From contig MNCI01028269.1 in assembly GCA_015680685.1 (NCBI GenBank), forward strand, positions 108,811 to 172,810: DNA of 64,000 bases, in the 5' to 3' direction. The position numbers were made by a program, and so were the translations under genes. Shown one piece after another: positions 34,192-46,649 of the stretch. This DNA is from Gnetum montanum (taxonomy: Eukaryota > Streptophyta > Gnetopsida > Gnetales > Gnetaceae). The notes below the pieces were generated by a model. It was not told where the DNA came from. It worked only from the letters and a program-made list of their open reading frames with translations, and did no database searches. Within the stretch, counting starts at the first letter, position 1, and the number at the start of each line of letters is the position of its first letter.

Positions 34192-36860
34192 CTAGGTAGT
34201 TCTTGGTGGTGGCGGCTCCTCCATAAATTTCTTCTCCTTGTCATCAAGCTTTTGGAATTTATATTTGTTTAGGATCACCTGAAGCTTTTCTTCCTCTATT
34301 CTTGGATCATGTACCATCCATGCGTATTGTGCAATGTGTGATGGAGCTCGTACATTCCATGAGCATGGCAAATATGGGAACATCTGATTGGCCTTAACAT
34401 AATAGACCATCAACTACCTCCTCTCTCTTTCAAAAGATTTGGCCTTTTTCCTTAATTCACGATAATTTAACAATCTCCTGGCTAGGTTTGCTACTACATA
34501 TTTTTGCCCCTGGTATCCAACCTTTACTTCTTCTAATTCATAGTTTTCCACCTGAATTTTATGTAGAGCATCTTTACAATTTGCAAACTCTTTCTCATAC
34601 AAGGCATATATGGTTTCTATTTGCTATTCTAGTTTATTTTTGGGCCTACCTATTGTTAACATGACCAGGTTAGCATAAAAAAGATTAGCTAACCCCATGT
34701 ACTCTTTTGAATCCTTAATTTGTGGGTCTTTATTCTTGACTTCTGCCTGGTGGACATGGGCATAACTATCCAAGATGGGCTACCAGTCATGATTTTGTGC
34801 TCAAATGGTGTTGATTCTAGCCTTTGCCATTTAGATTTTTTTCTCATTGATTTTCTTGTACATGCCCACTTGGTTGCAGAAGTGTTTTTTTTTAGCCTTT
34901 CCTATTTCTGTGTATCATTTTACCATGTGTTGATTTCAATGCTTGATTTTTTGTGGTTGGTGCATACCTCCTCCATTAAGAGGATTCTATTTTCTCATGC
35001 AAGGCAACTTATGTCTTAGTCGACCCCCACTAGTTGTTCTCTTAACTGATGGATGATTTCCTACTAGATATTCTTTATTTTTTCTATAGTGGTCAATCAC
35101 ATAATGTTTGTGGCAAGCTATTTATTTTCTTCTTGGGCTGTAATGAGTGCCTTAGAATGTGCATACGTTTGGGCTTCTACTATTGAGGCATTCCACACCA
35201 CTTTTTCCTTCTTGCTCTTTATCTATTTGTTCTGCTTAATTAGGCAATTCATCTACTTTGTCTTGAATTGTTCCATCTAGTTAGGTACAATGAAATAAGT
35301 TGGGTCTCTATGTTCAACATTCAAGGTCATGAGCTCTTCTGGTAGTTTGAGAAGTTCAACTTCTACATGCTTCACCTTGGTCTCTACCATGACTAGTTTA
35401 TCTTTAGTAGTAATTAGTTCTGACTACACTACAATGGCATCACTTGGGATGTTGAAAAGTGGTGTCATCACTTGTCTAATCTACAGTAGTTGGTCAAGCA
35501 CATCTTCATGATCTGTAGGAGTCATCAAGGTTCTAGTTAACATTTGAGCATCTCTAGCTCCAATTAGATCTACCATTGACACAACAAGTATGTTGAAGGA
35601 TTCTTTTATGTGATTAGTGATCACCTCTACCACTCTCATTGCATCCTTGTGCTACATTACCATAACTAGGGCTCCTTCTCCAATCTCTAGCACCACTTGG
35701 AATGATTTAATGTTCCCAGAGATTTGTTGTGACCATTAGTCCCCTCCTCTTAACTAGAATGAGATTTGTCCACTCCTAGGATCTACCAAAATTATGGGAT
35801 GGATGGCACTATTGATAACTTTGTAAATATTGGCCTCCTCCCTTGTTCCCTATCTAATGGTCTTTATAATCTATTGCAAATGACTCCTTGATGGCCTATA
35901 ATCCTGTGTTGGTAGTGGTGAAACTTGTTGTTGCTACTCTTGCTATTACTATTGGCAACTGGAACCTACTTGTTGTTGTTTTCAATCTAGGTGGTTTCTC
36001 CAGTGCCAATTTGTTTCTCACCCTAGTCCTTCCTAGGTGGTGTTGGTTTAATTAGTTTAGCATATGAAGTGTTTTGGGCCTTTCTAAAAATGTTGTTAGT
36101 GTATCCCAAGATTTTAGCTTATTTGCAAAACTTCTTAATAAGAAGTGTTGGTTTCCCTACCTTCTTTCTTCAAACTACCTTTGGATCTCAATAAAGTATG
36201 GTTGTGTGATGTTGGTGTTGTATTTTCCCATTAGGATCGCACTTCCTCTGGTCACATAAGTGGACAACCTATTTAATTCTTTTGTTGGGAACAAGTGATG
36301 TGCCAATTTTGAAGTAAATCCTTTCCTTCAAATTTAACTCATTGTATCCATTATTTTTTTGTCATATGCACATTTCAACCATAGTTTGCTGGTTTTAACA
36401 TTTGATCTAATGGACAAATGTTCTACCCTTACCCCTTCCTTGGGTATTTGATGTTGACAATAATACCCTCTTCTTTATTATGCCAGAACTAATAGGTTTC
36501 TCCAAGGTACCATTCACCATTGTCTAAAAGGATGGGCCATATCGGTGATGCATAGAGTTGTGTCTTTACTACTTCTGGAATAAATTCCATGAATGGACCA
36601 AAGTTCATAGTTGTTTTTTCTTAAATAGCTTGGAGGAATTCTTGTGACAACGTGAAGTGTTGTCCTTGTACTTATGGTTCTGCTGCCTCTCCTTGGACTG
36701 ACTATCTGGTGGTAAGAGTTTCCTAATGAATGTTGAAGGATTGGGCTTCCAGATTCACATGTTCTAGTTCTTGTCCTCATGTTCGTCCTCTACCTTGGCT
36801 TCTTGATCTCTTACTTGCAGCTTGTGAGGGTCTTCTTTGTGCTCTTCTCTTTGCGACCAT
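34192..36860 (-). pseudogene. E4 ORF2, decayed
   Basis: ATG at 36860-36858 follows the acceptor TTGATTACAG. The N-terminus is strongly basic (MVAKRRAQRRPSQAA, KRSRSQGRGR), more so than in E2 and E3. The globular region shows NFGPFMEFIPEVVKTQL, SPIWPIL and WYLGETY.FWHNKEE. The coiled coil includes NYELEEVKVGYQGQKYVV and NLARRLLNYRELRKKAKSFE. The end reads YYVKANQMFPYLPCSWNV and MEEPPPPRTT, stop at 34192. Many stops and frameshifts are present. Order and both termini agree with E2 and E3, although sequence divergence is high, which supports ORF2 as a genuine gene of the lineage. Confidence 0.7.
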
Positions 36861-36923
36861 CTGTAATCAATCAAGAATTTGGAATTACTAAGGTGTTCTC
36901 ATTTATTATTAACAATTCCATAC
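36861..36923 (-). other. predicted 63-nt mini-intron ending at the ORF2 ATG (E4)
   Basis: Donor GGTAAG|GTATGGAATT, branch-like CCTTAGTAATTCC, acceptor GATTGATTACAG directly followed by ATGG. Confidence 0.6.
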
Positions 36924-37383
36924 CTTACCCATACCCTTAGTTACATTAAGTTCTTAGTTCATTATGATTACAGAGTTAGTGAATTTTTAAAAAGTTACCC
37001 CATGAGTATTAGTTTCTTTATAACCCTCCACAGTTGTTTAATTTGTTCTTATTGATGGCTCATAATGATGGTTATGGTTCCTTAAGAGCATTATTTAAGT
37101 GTTATGGAATTAATATGATTGATATTTATTAAAAAATTTTAAATTTTTTCTTCATACTTGCCCTTAAAATACCTTCTAGGAATTAGGAGTCTTTGAAGAA
37201 TCAGCTTAGATTATGACTAAAATGAGCACTCCAATAGCTTCAAAAATCATGAAAATTGATGTGATAACATGCAAGTTATGTCTTGGAAAAGCTAGGAGGT
37301 CAGAGCTCAAATCAAAGAAGAAAAGTTAAAAAATCTCCCTTATTTACAAATGTAAGAAATGAAAAAGTTGGCTAAGTGTCTAC

Positions 37384-37470
37384 CTATTTTTACTTTTTGT
37401 TGGATTTGATATTGGGGATCCGACATTAGGGATTTGATATCAGGGTAGCTCCGATGTTAGGGAGGCCAAG
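37384..37470 (-). promoter_or_regulatory. E4 internal promoter-like array
   Basis: On the minus strand: AACATCGGAGC, CCTGATATCAAATCC, ATGTCGGATCCCC and AATATCAAATCC lead to GTAAAAATAGG, a decayed TATA position. E4's own LTR uses the same divergent words (ATATCGGAGCC, GATATCAAA) instead of GCGATATCGC, so the internal array matches the LTR of its own element. Confidence 0.5.
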
Positions 37471-37782
37471 AATTTTCATTTTTCGATGAATTTGAGGATG
37501 GATAATGAATCGTGTTGATTTTTTGAAAGGTTTGAAGTGTATTCAGAGGGTCTTGAGTGATGGATGATGCATATTTCTTTAAAGATTTGGCATGGAGGGT
37601 GTGTAAAGAAGGAATCTCAGGCTATGAAAGTTCATGAAGTTTTGATGAGATGGGTAATGAATTCTTTGGTATAGAATGGGGTTATGTGATTTAAAGGGAA
37701 GTTTTGATGAACATTTATTGGTCTTGGAAGGTTTAAGATGATGTGGAATTATTAGACAAGTATGAGATACAACAGTTATACA

Positions 37783-37820
37783 TGTGGGTCCTCCCCAAAC
37801 TAGGCTCCAGCCCTTAATGC
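37783..37820 (-). promoter_or_regulatory. conserved non-coding block (E4 copy)
   Basis: On the minus strand AAGGGC..GGAGCCTAGTTTGGGGAGGACCCAC, at the same place as in the other elements. Confidence 0.6.
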
Positions 37821-39065
37821 CCTTATATACGCATACCTAAAAGTGTCCTTAAGCACTTAAGGAGTTGAATGTAATGCATACCACTTAAGCAAAACACACA
37901 TGTTAGTATCACCAAATTAGGAAAATGACTCTATCTTACACAAAACCACAAGTTATGATTATTCAAACAGTGGGATGAGATGGGCTTAGAAGGGATTACA
38001 GAAATCAAGATGTGAGATATCTTACCATAAGCATAATGAATTATTGTGTTTTATTAGTGCTTAAAGTAATCATTAGTCTTTCTATCCAAGATTCAAACCA
38101 AGTCCAGACCACATTCCAATGTTATTGCATTATCTCATCTCTTGGAATTACAATTGTAAGACTACCATTGTTGCAAGGAATATGGCACTTCACATATTGT
38201 CCAAGGGAGGAGTTTATTCATGGCACTTTTAAAATTTAGGTTTCTGCAAAGCTACCTATCTTTAGGTATGGGTAACATGCCTTTGTAGTGGGATTCCAAA
38301 AAATTTATTCTATGTTGTTTTATTTTAATCTATGTCAACCTTACCAGAGGACTACCTTTAGGCATGGGTAACATGTCTTTCTAGTGACATGGTAAGGTAG
38401 CACTTAGTTTACTCTTACTCCCATTTTGTGTTAGATTAAAAGGATATAATACAACCTAGGCAACATGATAGAACTCACAGAAGTAGTCCAAGAGAGTCCA
38501 CAAGTCCCCTTAATGCCACATCCTTTACATTCCCACTTGGTTCTTCACTTTTCAATCCAGGCATAATGATCATAAGTTTATTCTTAGTTGTATGATGAGA
38601 AGAATATCATTATGACCATGGTAAGAACCTCTTATTAATGAGATGGATGGATGGATGGTGTGGGATCACTATTCAAATAATCAATTCCTTATGACTTATT
38701 AACATAGAGAAATCTTAACTTTATTAGACTACATCTTGCCTTACTCATAATGTGTTTTATTAACAATTAAACTTATTTACAAAGGAAATGAAAACAACAG
38801 TATGAAAAAGATAGTAAGAATTGGGAAAATATGTAAATAATGAAAGATGTCAAAGAATGAAAAATCATTAAAGAAGTGAAAAATGTGAAAGAATATCAAA
38901 AATTGAAGAAATGAAAAAGTATAAAAGAATGAGCAAATATCAAAGAATATAAAAAGTATAAAAGAATGGAAAAAAAATTTTCAAAGAATGTGAAAAGGTA
39001 TATTAATAAATTAGAAATCAAAAAAATTGTATAACAAAAAGTTGAAAAGTACTTAGTAACTCTAG
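37821..39065 (-). other. E4 non-coding spacer
   Basis: An AT-rich spacer between protease and conserved block, with runs of GAAAAAT/AAGAATG words (38800-39050) and no coding sequence. Matching spacers exist in E2, E3, E5 and E6 but are poorly conserved in sequence. Confidence 0.5.
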
Positions 39066-40641
39066 ATTCAAGATAAGTCGTCTCCCCCATGATTAAACTC
39101 ATGGGCAAGTGTTCAGAAGATGCTCCCTAGATCTCCTGGATCATACACTCTACGTGGTTCACTTACCATCTTTAGTGATTTAGCTTTTTGCTTATCATCT
39201 TAGGTAATCTTGATGGTAATGAAATCTTGATTTTCTAAGTTCTTATTTTCTTTTCCTAGTGGTGTACAATGATGGCTTAATAGTTTCATTTTTGGGCTTT
39301 TAGTTGTAGTCATCTTCTTAGAATGAAAATTAATAACTGATTTAGATGTTTCCATGCATGTTTTAGATAAATTAAGGTCCTTAGTTATTGGCCACTAAGT
39401 GTCTTTTGGTTTAGAGTCTCCTACTCTCTCTTGTGTGCACACTTGTTGTGGACTAGTGTAAGGACTGTGTTAACATTTTGAAGTGTCGGTCCATGATTGC
39501 ACCCTTTGCTTTTAGTAGTAATGCATGGAATCTATTGCATATGTATGGCTCTATGCTTGTCTTCCTTAGAGATCTCCATAGATAAATCTCTCATACTTAG
39601 CTTAGCATCAACTATGCTAAGTCATGCTCTCCCCATGATAATCAAAAATTTCTTGTCATCATTTTTCACATCAATCATAAGAAAGTTTCCTAGATAAGAC
39701 CACCCATTAACAATGGTCACTACATCATCTACTTGTCCCAAAGGAATGGTGAAAATTTGATCAACAAGCTCCAACCTTATATTGCACACCTTCAAGGGTG
39801 GTAGGTTCCATGCTTGATATGTTTTGCAAGAGATCAAATTTACCCCAAAACCTGAGTCTAGTAGAGCTTTGCACGGAAAATTTCCAGCCACTTGTAAATA
39901 AATCAAAGGAACTCCTAAATAAATTCTCTTCTTAGGGAGTGGCTCTACCTTAATCTAGTTTTTGACTATTTCTATAAGCATGATAGTTTGCATGTTTGTG
40001 TTTGACAATGTTAAAAGCTTATTGTCAGTAGGTGGATTTGATGTAGGAGAAATTGGTCTTGATGAAGTTCTAATTCTACCAACTCTTTCTGGACTTGTTC
40101 TAAAAAAATGACATTTCCTTGATTGGCCCTTAGTGTTGCTAGTATGATCCTCTATTTGTATGTTTATTGTCAGGGTAGCTCTCCTCTGTTATGGTTGTGA
40201 TGGTAATTCACCTTGCATAACAAGTGGTGACACTGGTGGTAAAGGAGTTGGATGTTGATTTGAAGAATTAGCTATTTGTAGATGCATGTATGGGTTTGAG
40301 TTTGTCCTTGGTGACATCGATCTATGGTACTCTAGTGGATAGTATTGTGGAGTTTGAATAGTTACATTTGCTAGTGAGATTGGACACTAGACATAGTATC
40401 CATAAGGATCAAGTTTCCAATATGGATATTATTGATGTGGTGGTGGCATAGCCCATGATTGGAGTTGTTGCCACTGTGATGGTACTACTCCTATGGTTGT
40501 GACATAGCTCCACTAGGATAATATGTTGGTTGGAAGTTTTTCTTGTAGTTACCTTGAGGATAAGATAACCTTATGTGGATTTGTTTCTTTACAAATCTAG
40601 GATTGAGTGCGTATGTCCCCGTTTTCTACAAATGTGCCATT
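39066..40641 (-). pseudogene. E4 protease and Pro/Tyr-rich part of gag-pro
   Basis: The protease is readable from 39906 to 39622: YLQVAGNFPCKALLDSG with catalytic DSG, GVNLISCKTYQAWNLP, IPLGQVDDVVTIVNGWSYL, and IIMGRA at the C-terminal fold. A decayed tail follows down to SLIMGETTYL near 39066. The upstream part is Gln/Pro/Tyr-rich. The gag half lies beyond the E5 insertion, at 47988-49836. Confidence 0.75.
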
Positions 40642-40646
40642 ACTAG
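40642..40646. repeat. target-site duplication of E5 (left)
   Basis: ACTAG, identical to 47983-47987. Confidence 0.9.
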
Positions 40647-41701
40647 TGATGAGACGCGACATGCATGTGCCGTGATATCGCGTCCGCCACGATATCGCAT
40701 CCCCTGTGATATCACGTACGCGATATCGCGGTTTGCCACCATATCTATAAATAAGAGGCGAAACTCCCTTCATTTCCGAATCCTGGCTAGAAGTAGCGAA
40801 GCTCTGGCAGATTGATCACTCCAGAGTTAGAATTTTTCCCATGTGCCCGCAGTAGGAGTCCTAAAGTGAACGGCTCTTTATTCGAGCAACTTTGTAACCT
40901 GAACACAAGTTGTGTACGGTAATAAAGATGAACTTGATTGGATAAACTTTGCAGTACATGGTTTTATTTCATTGTTATTTATTGCTTTCCTAGTGCGCAC
41001 AAGTACGACTTCATTACGAGCATCTACGGATGTGTACGGCTAATCAAGGAATCGGCTACTTATCGCAACGCGTGAGTATGACTTGACTACGAGCATTGGA
41101 CTATTTGGTAACCCAGTAGCGTATTCCAGGATCTGCGCTTGGTAATCCCAGTGGTAGTTCAATGTGTACGGCTAGTCAAGGAATCGGGTACTCATCGCTA
41201 GGCTAGAACATGTGATAAGTACGACTTGGTTACGAGCACCCACAGGTGTGTATGGCTAGCTAAGGAATCGGCTGCTTATCACACTTAGGCTAAATAGGTG
41301 CCTCAGTATGACCACTTCGAGCACTTGCATTACGTGTGGTGATCCCAGTAACGATTAGCGTTTGGTAGCCACAGTTGCATAGTTCAGGGTGTGTCCGGTA
41401 AGTGGGAACGGATGCTGACACTAGTTAATTTAGACTTAGGACATTAGTTAGAGTTAGTTAGTTTCTCAACCTTTTCCCTCATAGCTTAGGAGATAAACCT
41501 GAAAATACCAAAAAAATCATATACCTCAGACTTGCTAAACCATACACCGTGACACATACAAGCAACCCTAGGAATACAACGAATGATTAACCCCAAGTGT
41601 TTCTTGTGGCGTTAAGGCATTTAGTTTACGGAGTTCGACCGAATCACACGTACATGCTCGTATTCGTATGGTTGAGTGTAGGGGTACCTCGCCACTCATC
41701 A
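40647..41701 (+). repeat. 5' LTR of E5
   Basis: 1055 bp, TGATGAGACGCG to GCCACTCATCA. It holds four GATATC palindromes, TATAAATA at 40746-40753, leader words CATGTGCCCGCAGTAGGAGTCC, and repeated GTACGGCTA.TCAAGGAATCGG units (41034, 41165, 41250). Confidence 0.93.
40673..40753 (+). promoter_or_regulatory. E5 5' LTR promoter array
   Basis: GATATCGCGTCC, ACGATATCGCATC, TGATATCACGTACGCGATATCGCGG, then TATAAATAAGAGG. The 3' LTR has one palindrome unit (17 bp) fewer, so array length changes within one element's lifetime or between its template and copy. Confidence 0.75.
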
Positions 41702-41702
41702 T

Positions 41703-41719
41703 TGGTGTCGTTGCCAGGG
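41703..41719 (+). promoter_or_regulatory. primer binding site of E5 (tRNA-Asp type)
   Basis: TGGTGTCGTTGCCAGGG, one base after the LTR. It matches the complement of the plant tRNA-Asp 3' end at 14 of 17 positions; all three differences are transitions of C-to-T or G-to-A type. Confidence 0.85.
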
Positions 41720-41845
41720 ACTAATTGTTTTTTACGCCAATTGAACATAAGGGATATCACTCACATCATTGTGAGCCTCAATGAACCTTAGGGTTAATCA
41801 GTTAATTAAGAACAGAAATAACGGTAAAACAGCATACCAGTAGAA

Positions 41846-44800
41846 ATGGCTTCTGCTCATGCAATCAACTCACCTAAGGACAATACAGGAGATAGTCAGC
41901 ATCATACGCATAACCGAGACCAGCCATGTCCTAAACAATCTAAAGTCACATATACTCATCCCGATGAGTATGTGCCGAATTTTACCTTTGTTCTCCATCA
42001 AGATGAGCAACTACAGTGGAGAGATATGCAAGGTAACATTGTGTTACCCCTGGATCGTTCAGTTCCCAACATGCTTCTCCGTGCCTTGGTACAGATTGGC
42101 ATACAAGAAATGTTCACGGAATACGTTCTGGATGATTTTGACACAAGGGATTATCACCCCACAAATGCCCAATGCATTCGAGACGAAAGGAAGGAGAGCC
42201 AACATTCATTATTGAAGGGCAAGGTCCCCCATGTCATTAGTGAAATAGGAGACAAGGAACCCCTCACAATGGATTTCTTAGAAAATGATGTTCCTCCTCT
42301 CACAATAGTGAAGAGGTTAGGCATCAGGGCCTTAGATCAATGATACATATTCCAGGCTCTGATCCCCGTGAGCACTAGCTATTCATGATAGGAACAACCA
42401 CTCACACTAATGACAGACACTTAGATCGTTACAATGATCGGGGTTGAAGCAGCCGAAGGGAAGGTAAGAAACATCACCATGGTGATGGATTCCCTTCTTC
42501 TTCTCCTTCATCTCATCACTCACACTCTCCTTCCACATCTGGACGCAGCCACCATGAGCATAACGGAGAGAATAAAAGTAAAAAAGATGAAATACCTCGA
42601 CAAGAAGGTCGAGAGAAGTTAGGACAAGGGCAAGGACGTAGGGAGAGTAGGGAACCACCACGTAGACATCACGGACGTCATGAAAGAGATGATCATGACA
42701 AACCCCTACTCGCAACCTGAAGCATGCTCGATATTAGAGAGGAAGTTAGGATTCCCACAAGGCATTTAAAGGACAGTAGGATCAAGCATTTGGACATAAA
42801 TAATATCCCACGTTTTGAAGGGGGATACAACGCTGATCCTCAACATCATTTACAGGCATTCCACGATGCCTGTGCCTTGCAGAACATAGATAATGAGTGT
42901 CAGAAACTCAAGTTGTTCCCAAGGACACTCACTAAAGAAGCAGAGAGCTGGTACCAGTCCTTAGAGCTGGAAACCATCNCATTATTATACACTGCTACAT
43001 TGCTGCCTGGGCCATGGGTACGCTAAACGGGATCAACTTCACCACATCGTGGATGGGCTATAAAATGAAATGAGAAGAACTCTTGGGACTTACGCCGAAG
43101 GGAGACTTTCCCAACTAAGAGCCCATGAAGTTGAAGTTTTGTTGGAATAAGTAGCGCAAGAAGAGGGTGAGTTACGAAAGAGAGAAAGTGCAGAAGAATA
43201 CAACCGCGATCCCTCCCTTCGCAAGAAGGGAGTGAGATTCTATGATGAGGAGGATGAGTCACCACTCGAAGAGTTGGTGAATCGGAAAACGGTGCCGATC
43301 CAAAAGTTAACAACCGAGGTATCGGCTAAGATAGACCAAATGTGGGATTCCTTAGACTCACGAATAGAAACAGTCCTCAAAATCGTAGAAGAGTCTAAGG
43401 AAGAGAAAAGTAGTGATAAAGGCAAAACCAAGCGGAGAAAATTTAACCATGCACATAACAAGGGTAAGGGGAAAATTTCTATCTCCGATGAGGCTGTAAA
43501 TTCTGATTCAGACGATGATGGTGGATGTGAGGTCTACTATTATGATGTTGCCCAATTATCTCACATCTGCAGGAGTCTAGGGTGTATGCATTAAATCTAA
43601 GACTTAATCAACAGCAAACACCCCGAAGGTTACCTTACCCACAAGGTAACCCAAGGTAGTTCTACCAACCCTTGACGTATTATCCAAGTGGAACACCTCC
43701 ACAGCCCATTGGACAACATCAGTAGTGGCAATACCCACAGTCATGGGGGATGCCACCGCCAACACATCAATACCCTTACCAGCAGCTTGATCCTTACGGT
43801 TATTATGTGCAGCAGCCGGTTTCTCCAAGTGACTCTATGGGTCACACTACCCCCCAACGTCACTACCAAGCTCAGGAGTACTTTAGAAGGACTCCATCTC
43901 CTCCGGGAGACATCTCACATTTAGTCCATCCTCTAACTCCGCCCGCACCTCTTCCTTCGGTAGTTCCCATACAACCTGTTCCAACAATGCAAGGGGAATT
44001 TCCTACCCAACCGCAGCAACGTCACGTCACGAGAGCTGTAAATATTCAGAGTGTAAATATCCAACCAAATACTAGTTCTGGCGATAACTGTACAAAAAAG
44101 AGACCCTTTTTCAGAACTAGGAGCCCGGACAAACTCTCGCAACAACAAGCGGTTGGGTACATGTATAGGCCTCTAACTACTAACGCTTTGGAGAACCCGT
44201 CTGTCCAAGGGAGTGCATACGGTTATGTTAACACATACCATAACTGACTGGATCAAGGAAGGCCACCTTCCCAGGAAACTAACTGATCTTGGGAGTCCCT
44301 TTATTTATTTGCAGATCGCTGGGAATGCACCACATCGGGCTCTTCTTGACTCAGGTTCCAGAGTCAACTTAATTTCACAAAAGATGTATCATGCCTGGAA
44401 CCTGCCACAACTTAAGAAGAACAACATCCAACTAGAGCTGGCAAACCAGTCCATCAACATTCCCTTGGGGTTGGTGGAGGATGTTATTACCACTGTGTGT
44501 GGTTCGTCCTATCCAGCGGACTTTCTAGTGATCAAAGTGAACAACAACGAAGGGGACTTCCCAATTATAATGGTAAGGGCATGGCTAAGTACAGTAGACG
44601 CATGCCTTAGGATCCGCAATCTTTCCTTGGAAATCTCTAAGGTAAACATATGTGGAAAGATCGAGAAGAGGATAGTTCCATGCATCACATACAGTGATTC
44701 ATTGGGTGATGACATGGAGGAAATGTCTCTATGTAACAAGTGTGCCCAAGAAACTCTACAACAAAGATGCCTATATGTAGCAACCATTCAAGAAGTAGTA

Positions 44801-45043
44801 GACACCCCGTGGTTAACAGCTTCTCGTAGGAGCAGAAAAATATGCATGGGACGAACTGAGGAAACTCATGCCAACAACTGTGGCATAGACACATTGGAAC
44901 GTGAGTGTCGCCAACTTCCACCCTTGAATTTAAGATCATCAATTTGGAGAAGTTGGGCACTTCTTAGAAATTCAAATAGGCGCTCACTATTTCGGATCTC
45001 TCCCTTACAACTCAGTCATGGGGGAGATGGCCACCTATGCTAA
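41846..45043 (+). pseudogene. E5 gag-pro, broken in several frames
   Basis: ATG at 41846 begins a 165-codon open segment with YTHPDEYVPNFTF and GNIVLPLDR. An Arg/His-rich segment (42350-42720) and ITRHLKDSRIKHLDINNIPRF-like words (from 42724) follow. The gag core is interrupted by a deletion at the N (42979). A well-kept charged region (43232-43540: DEEDESPLEELVNRKT) and a Gln/Pro/Tyr-rich region (43690-44210) come next. The protease-containing frame (to 45043) has the catalytic loop ALLDSGSRVNLIS, VTTVCGSSYPADFLVI, IIMVRAWLSTVDA and PCITYSDS, then a ~100-residue tail ending SHGGDGHLC. The protease frame opens at a non-ATG codon, as expected of a polyprotein. Confidence 0.82.
42979..42979. 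other. single unknown base at a gag deletion
   Basis: An N lies where E5 lacks part of the gag core relative to E6. It may be an assembly patch rather than a biological deletion. Confidence 0.7.
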
Positions 45044-46589
45044 TCATATGGGGCCCTCAGTTCTTTTTCAGTTTTTGTTTTACACGTTTTTGTTTTACAA
45101 CGTTTTTGTTTTACACATTTTTGTTTTACAAATTTCTTTAACTTTTCTTGTTTTTGTTTTACAACATCGTTATATTTTTCTATCTTTTTGTGTGTGTGTG
45201 TGTGTGTCATCCATCATGTAAATTCGTCACCCAATAAGTGTTCGGGCCGATGGGATGAACTGTTTTTCATTAATTGCTAATGTTTGGTTTTTACCTTTAA
45301 GTTACATTGTTGATACTAAGGTATGTTCTTTTGATATGGCAGGCAATGAGATCACTTCATCCATCCATCCATCAAGTCTATGGTTTCCCTTGGCTTGGAA
45401 ATGTACAGTTCCCTTCCAATAAGAACTTTAACGAACCAGTGACTGGGCATTTCTCAAACTAAGGAAGGACTCAAGGATTTGAAAAGGGTGTGACTTCAAG
45501 GGAACTTGGTGCTCTTGTGTTGGTCATTCACTTGGGTGCTTGGATGTTTTCTTCTTGGGTTTTCTTACCGTTCCGATGTAACCCAATAATCGGAAGCTGA
45601 GACAATAAAAATAAAGAAGTCTTTGCATGGTGTGGTCCCCACGCATAAAAACACAAAACAAAAAAAAAAAAAAAAAAAATGGAAAAACAGAAAAAAGAGA
45701 AGAAGAAAAAGCTAAAAAGCTAAAAGTGAGGATTCAAAGCACACCCCTTAGATGAAATAAAAATTTGGGCTGCAAGCACTGGTTATGGAACCAAAGTGTT
45801 CCCTCTAACTAAGGCCCTTCTCGCTTCCCATTCTCTCCTTTGTTTCGTCAGAATGGTGGTGGCTCTTCGAAGATGCATCCTTGTTATCCAAGTGGATGAT
45901 TTAGCCAAATGCATTGATGCGAAGTCACTGGAAGTGGTTGGTTTGAGCCGGAGTTGGAATGAGATTTGCTTAGTCGCATTAATCATAACGCACATAAGGG
46001 GTTGTACACCACCTTGTTCTTGGGATTCCATTCCACTTCTCTTCTTCCCATCCTTCTCTCCATTGTCCACCTCATTGTCGGTTGTATCATTAGTATATAT
46101 TCTGGTTGATACATTGTTTCCTTTTTGGTAAATTCTTGCGGTTAAGACTTTAACTCTTGTTCCAATGGACATTCCCAGAGCCTACGGACTCTTTGAATGT
46201 GGGATTGTCAGGGCATTACGGGCATGCGCCTGCTTTGGGAAGGACCCACTGACATTCCTATTTGGAACATTAGTTAACCTATTTTTCTTAACATTTTGCA
46301 ATTAATTAACATTTTTGTTCCTTTCCATCTTGACATCCCTTTCACTGATGCCATAGTTGTCCCTTTTTACCTATCTTTCTTACTCCTTTTATTTTTCCAT
46401 TCTAACGCTACCAGAGGTTCGCGATTAATCATTGGGGTACGGGGCCTACTTTTTTCGATTTTTCTCCTATGCCCCGAATTTTTTCGTTTCTCTTCCTAAC
46501 CCCTATACCTTCGGTAGTCATCATCTACATTTTCCTAGATCCATATCAGCCATACCACAACATAGCCAATGGACTTACACCGAAGCAAG
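45044..46589 (+). other. E5 non-coding spacer
   Basis: It starts at the polypurine-like TCAGTCATGGGGGAG (45013-45026), which overlaps the protease stop. Next are TTTTGTTTTACA repeats (45070-45170), a short TG repeat (45189-45208) and an A-run (45656-45680). The conserved block is at 46209-46258 and a decayed polypurine-like ATTAATCATTGGGGTA at 46424-46440. No GATATC array is seen here, unlike E2-E4. Confidence 0.6.
46209..46258 (+). promoter_or_regulatory. conserved non-coding block (E5 copy)
   Basis: CAGGGCATTACGGGC..CTGCTTTGGGAAGGACCCACTGAC, as in the other elements. Confidence 0.6.
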
Positions 46590-46649
46590 GTATGATTTAC
46601 TTAATGATTCAATTACCCTTGCTAATATATGATTGTGTTGTGTGTGCAG
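46590..46649 (+). other. predicted 60-nt mini-intron before the short gene (E5)
   Basis: Donor AGCAAG|GTATGATTT, branch-like CTTGCTAATATATG, acceptor TTGTGTGTGCAG directly followed by ATGG. Length equals that of E6. Confidence 0.65.

Noticed and set aside
41859-42215. second 118-codon frame overlapping E5 gag
   Set aside because: Out-of-frame shadow of the conserved gag N-terminus; no homology to the other elements in that frame.
45189-45208. TG dinucleotide run as a functional element
   Set aside because: A short simple repeat in spacer DNA, no sign of conservation.
45796-46172. frames of 111 and 129 codons in the E5 spacer
   Set aside because: They lie in the non-coding spacer, are not preserved in the matching E6 region (about 24350-24640), and show no domain.
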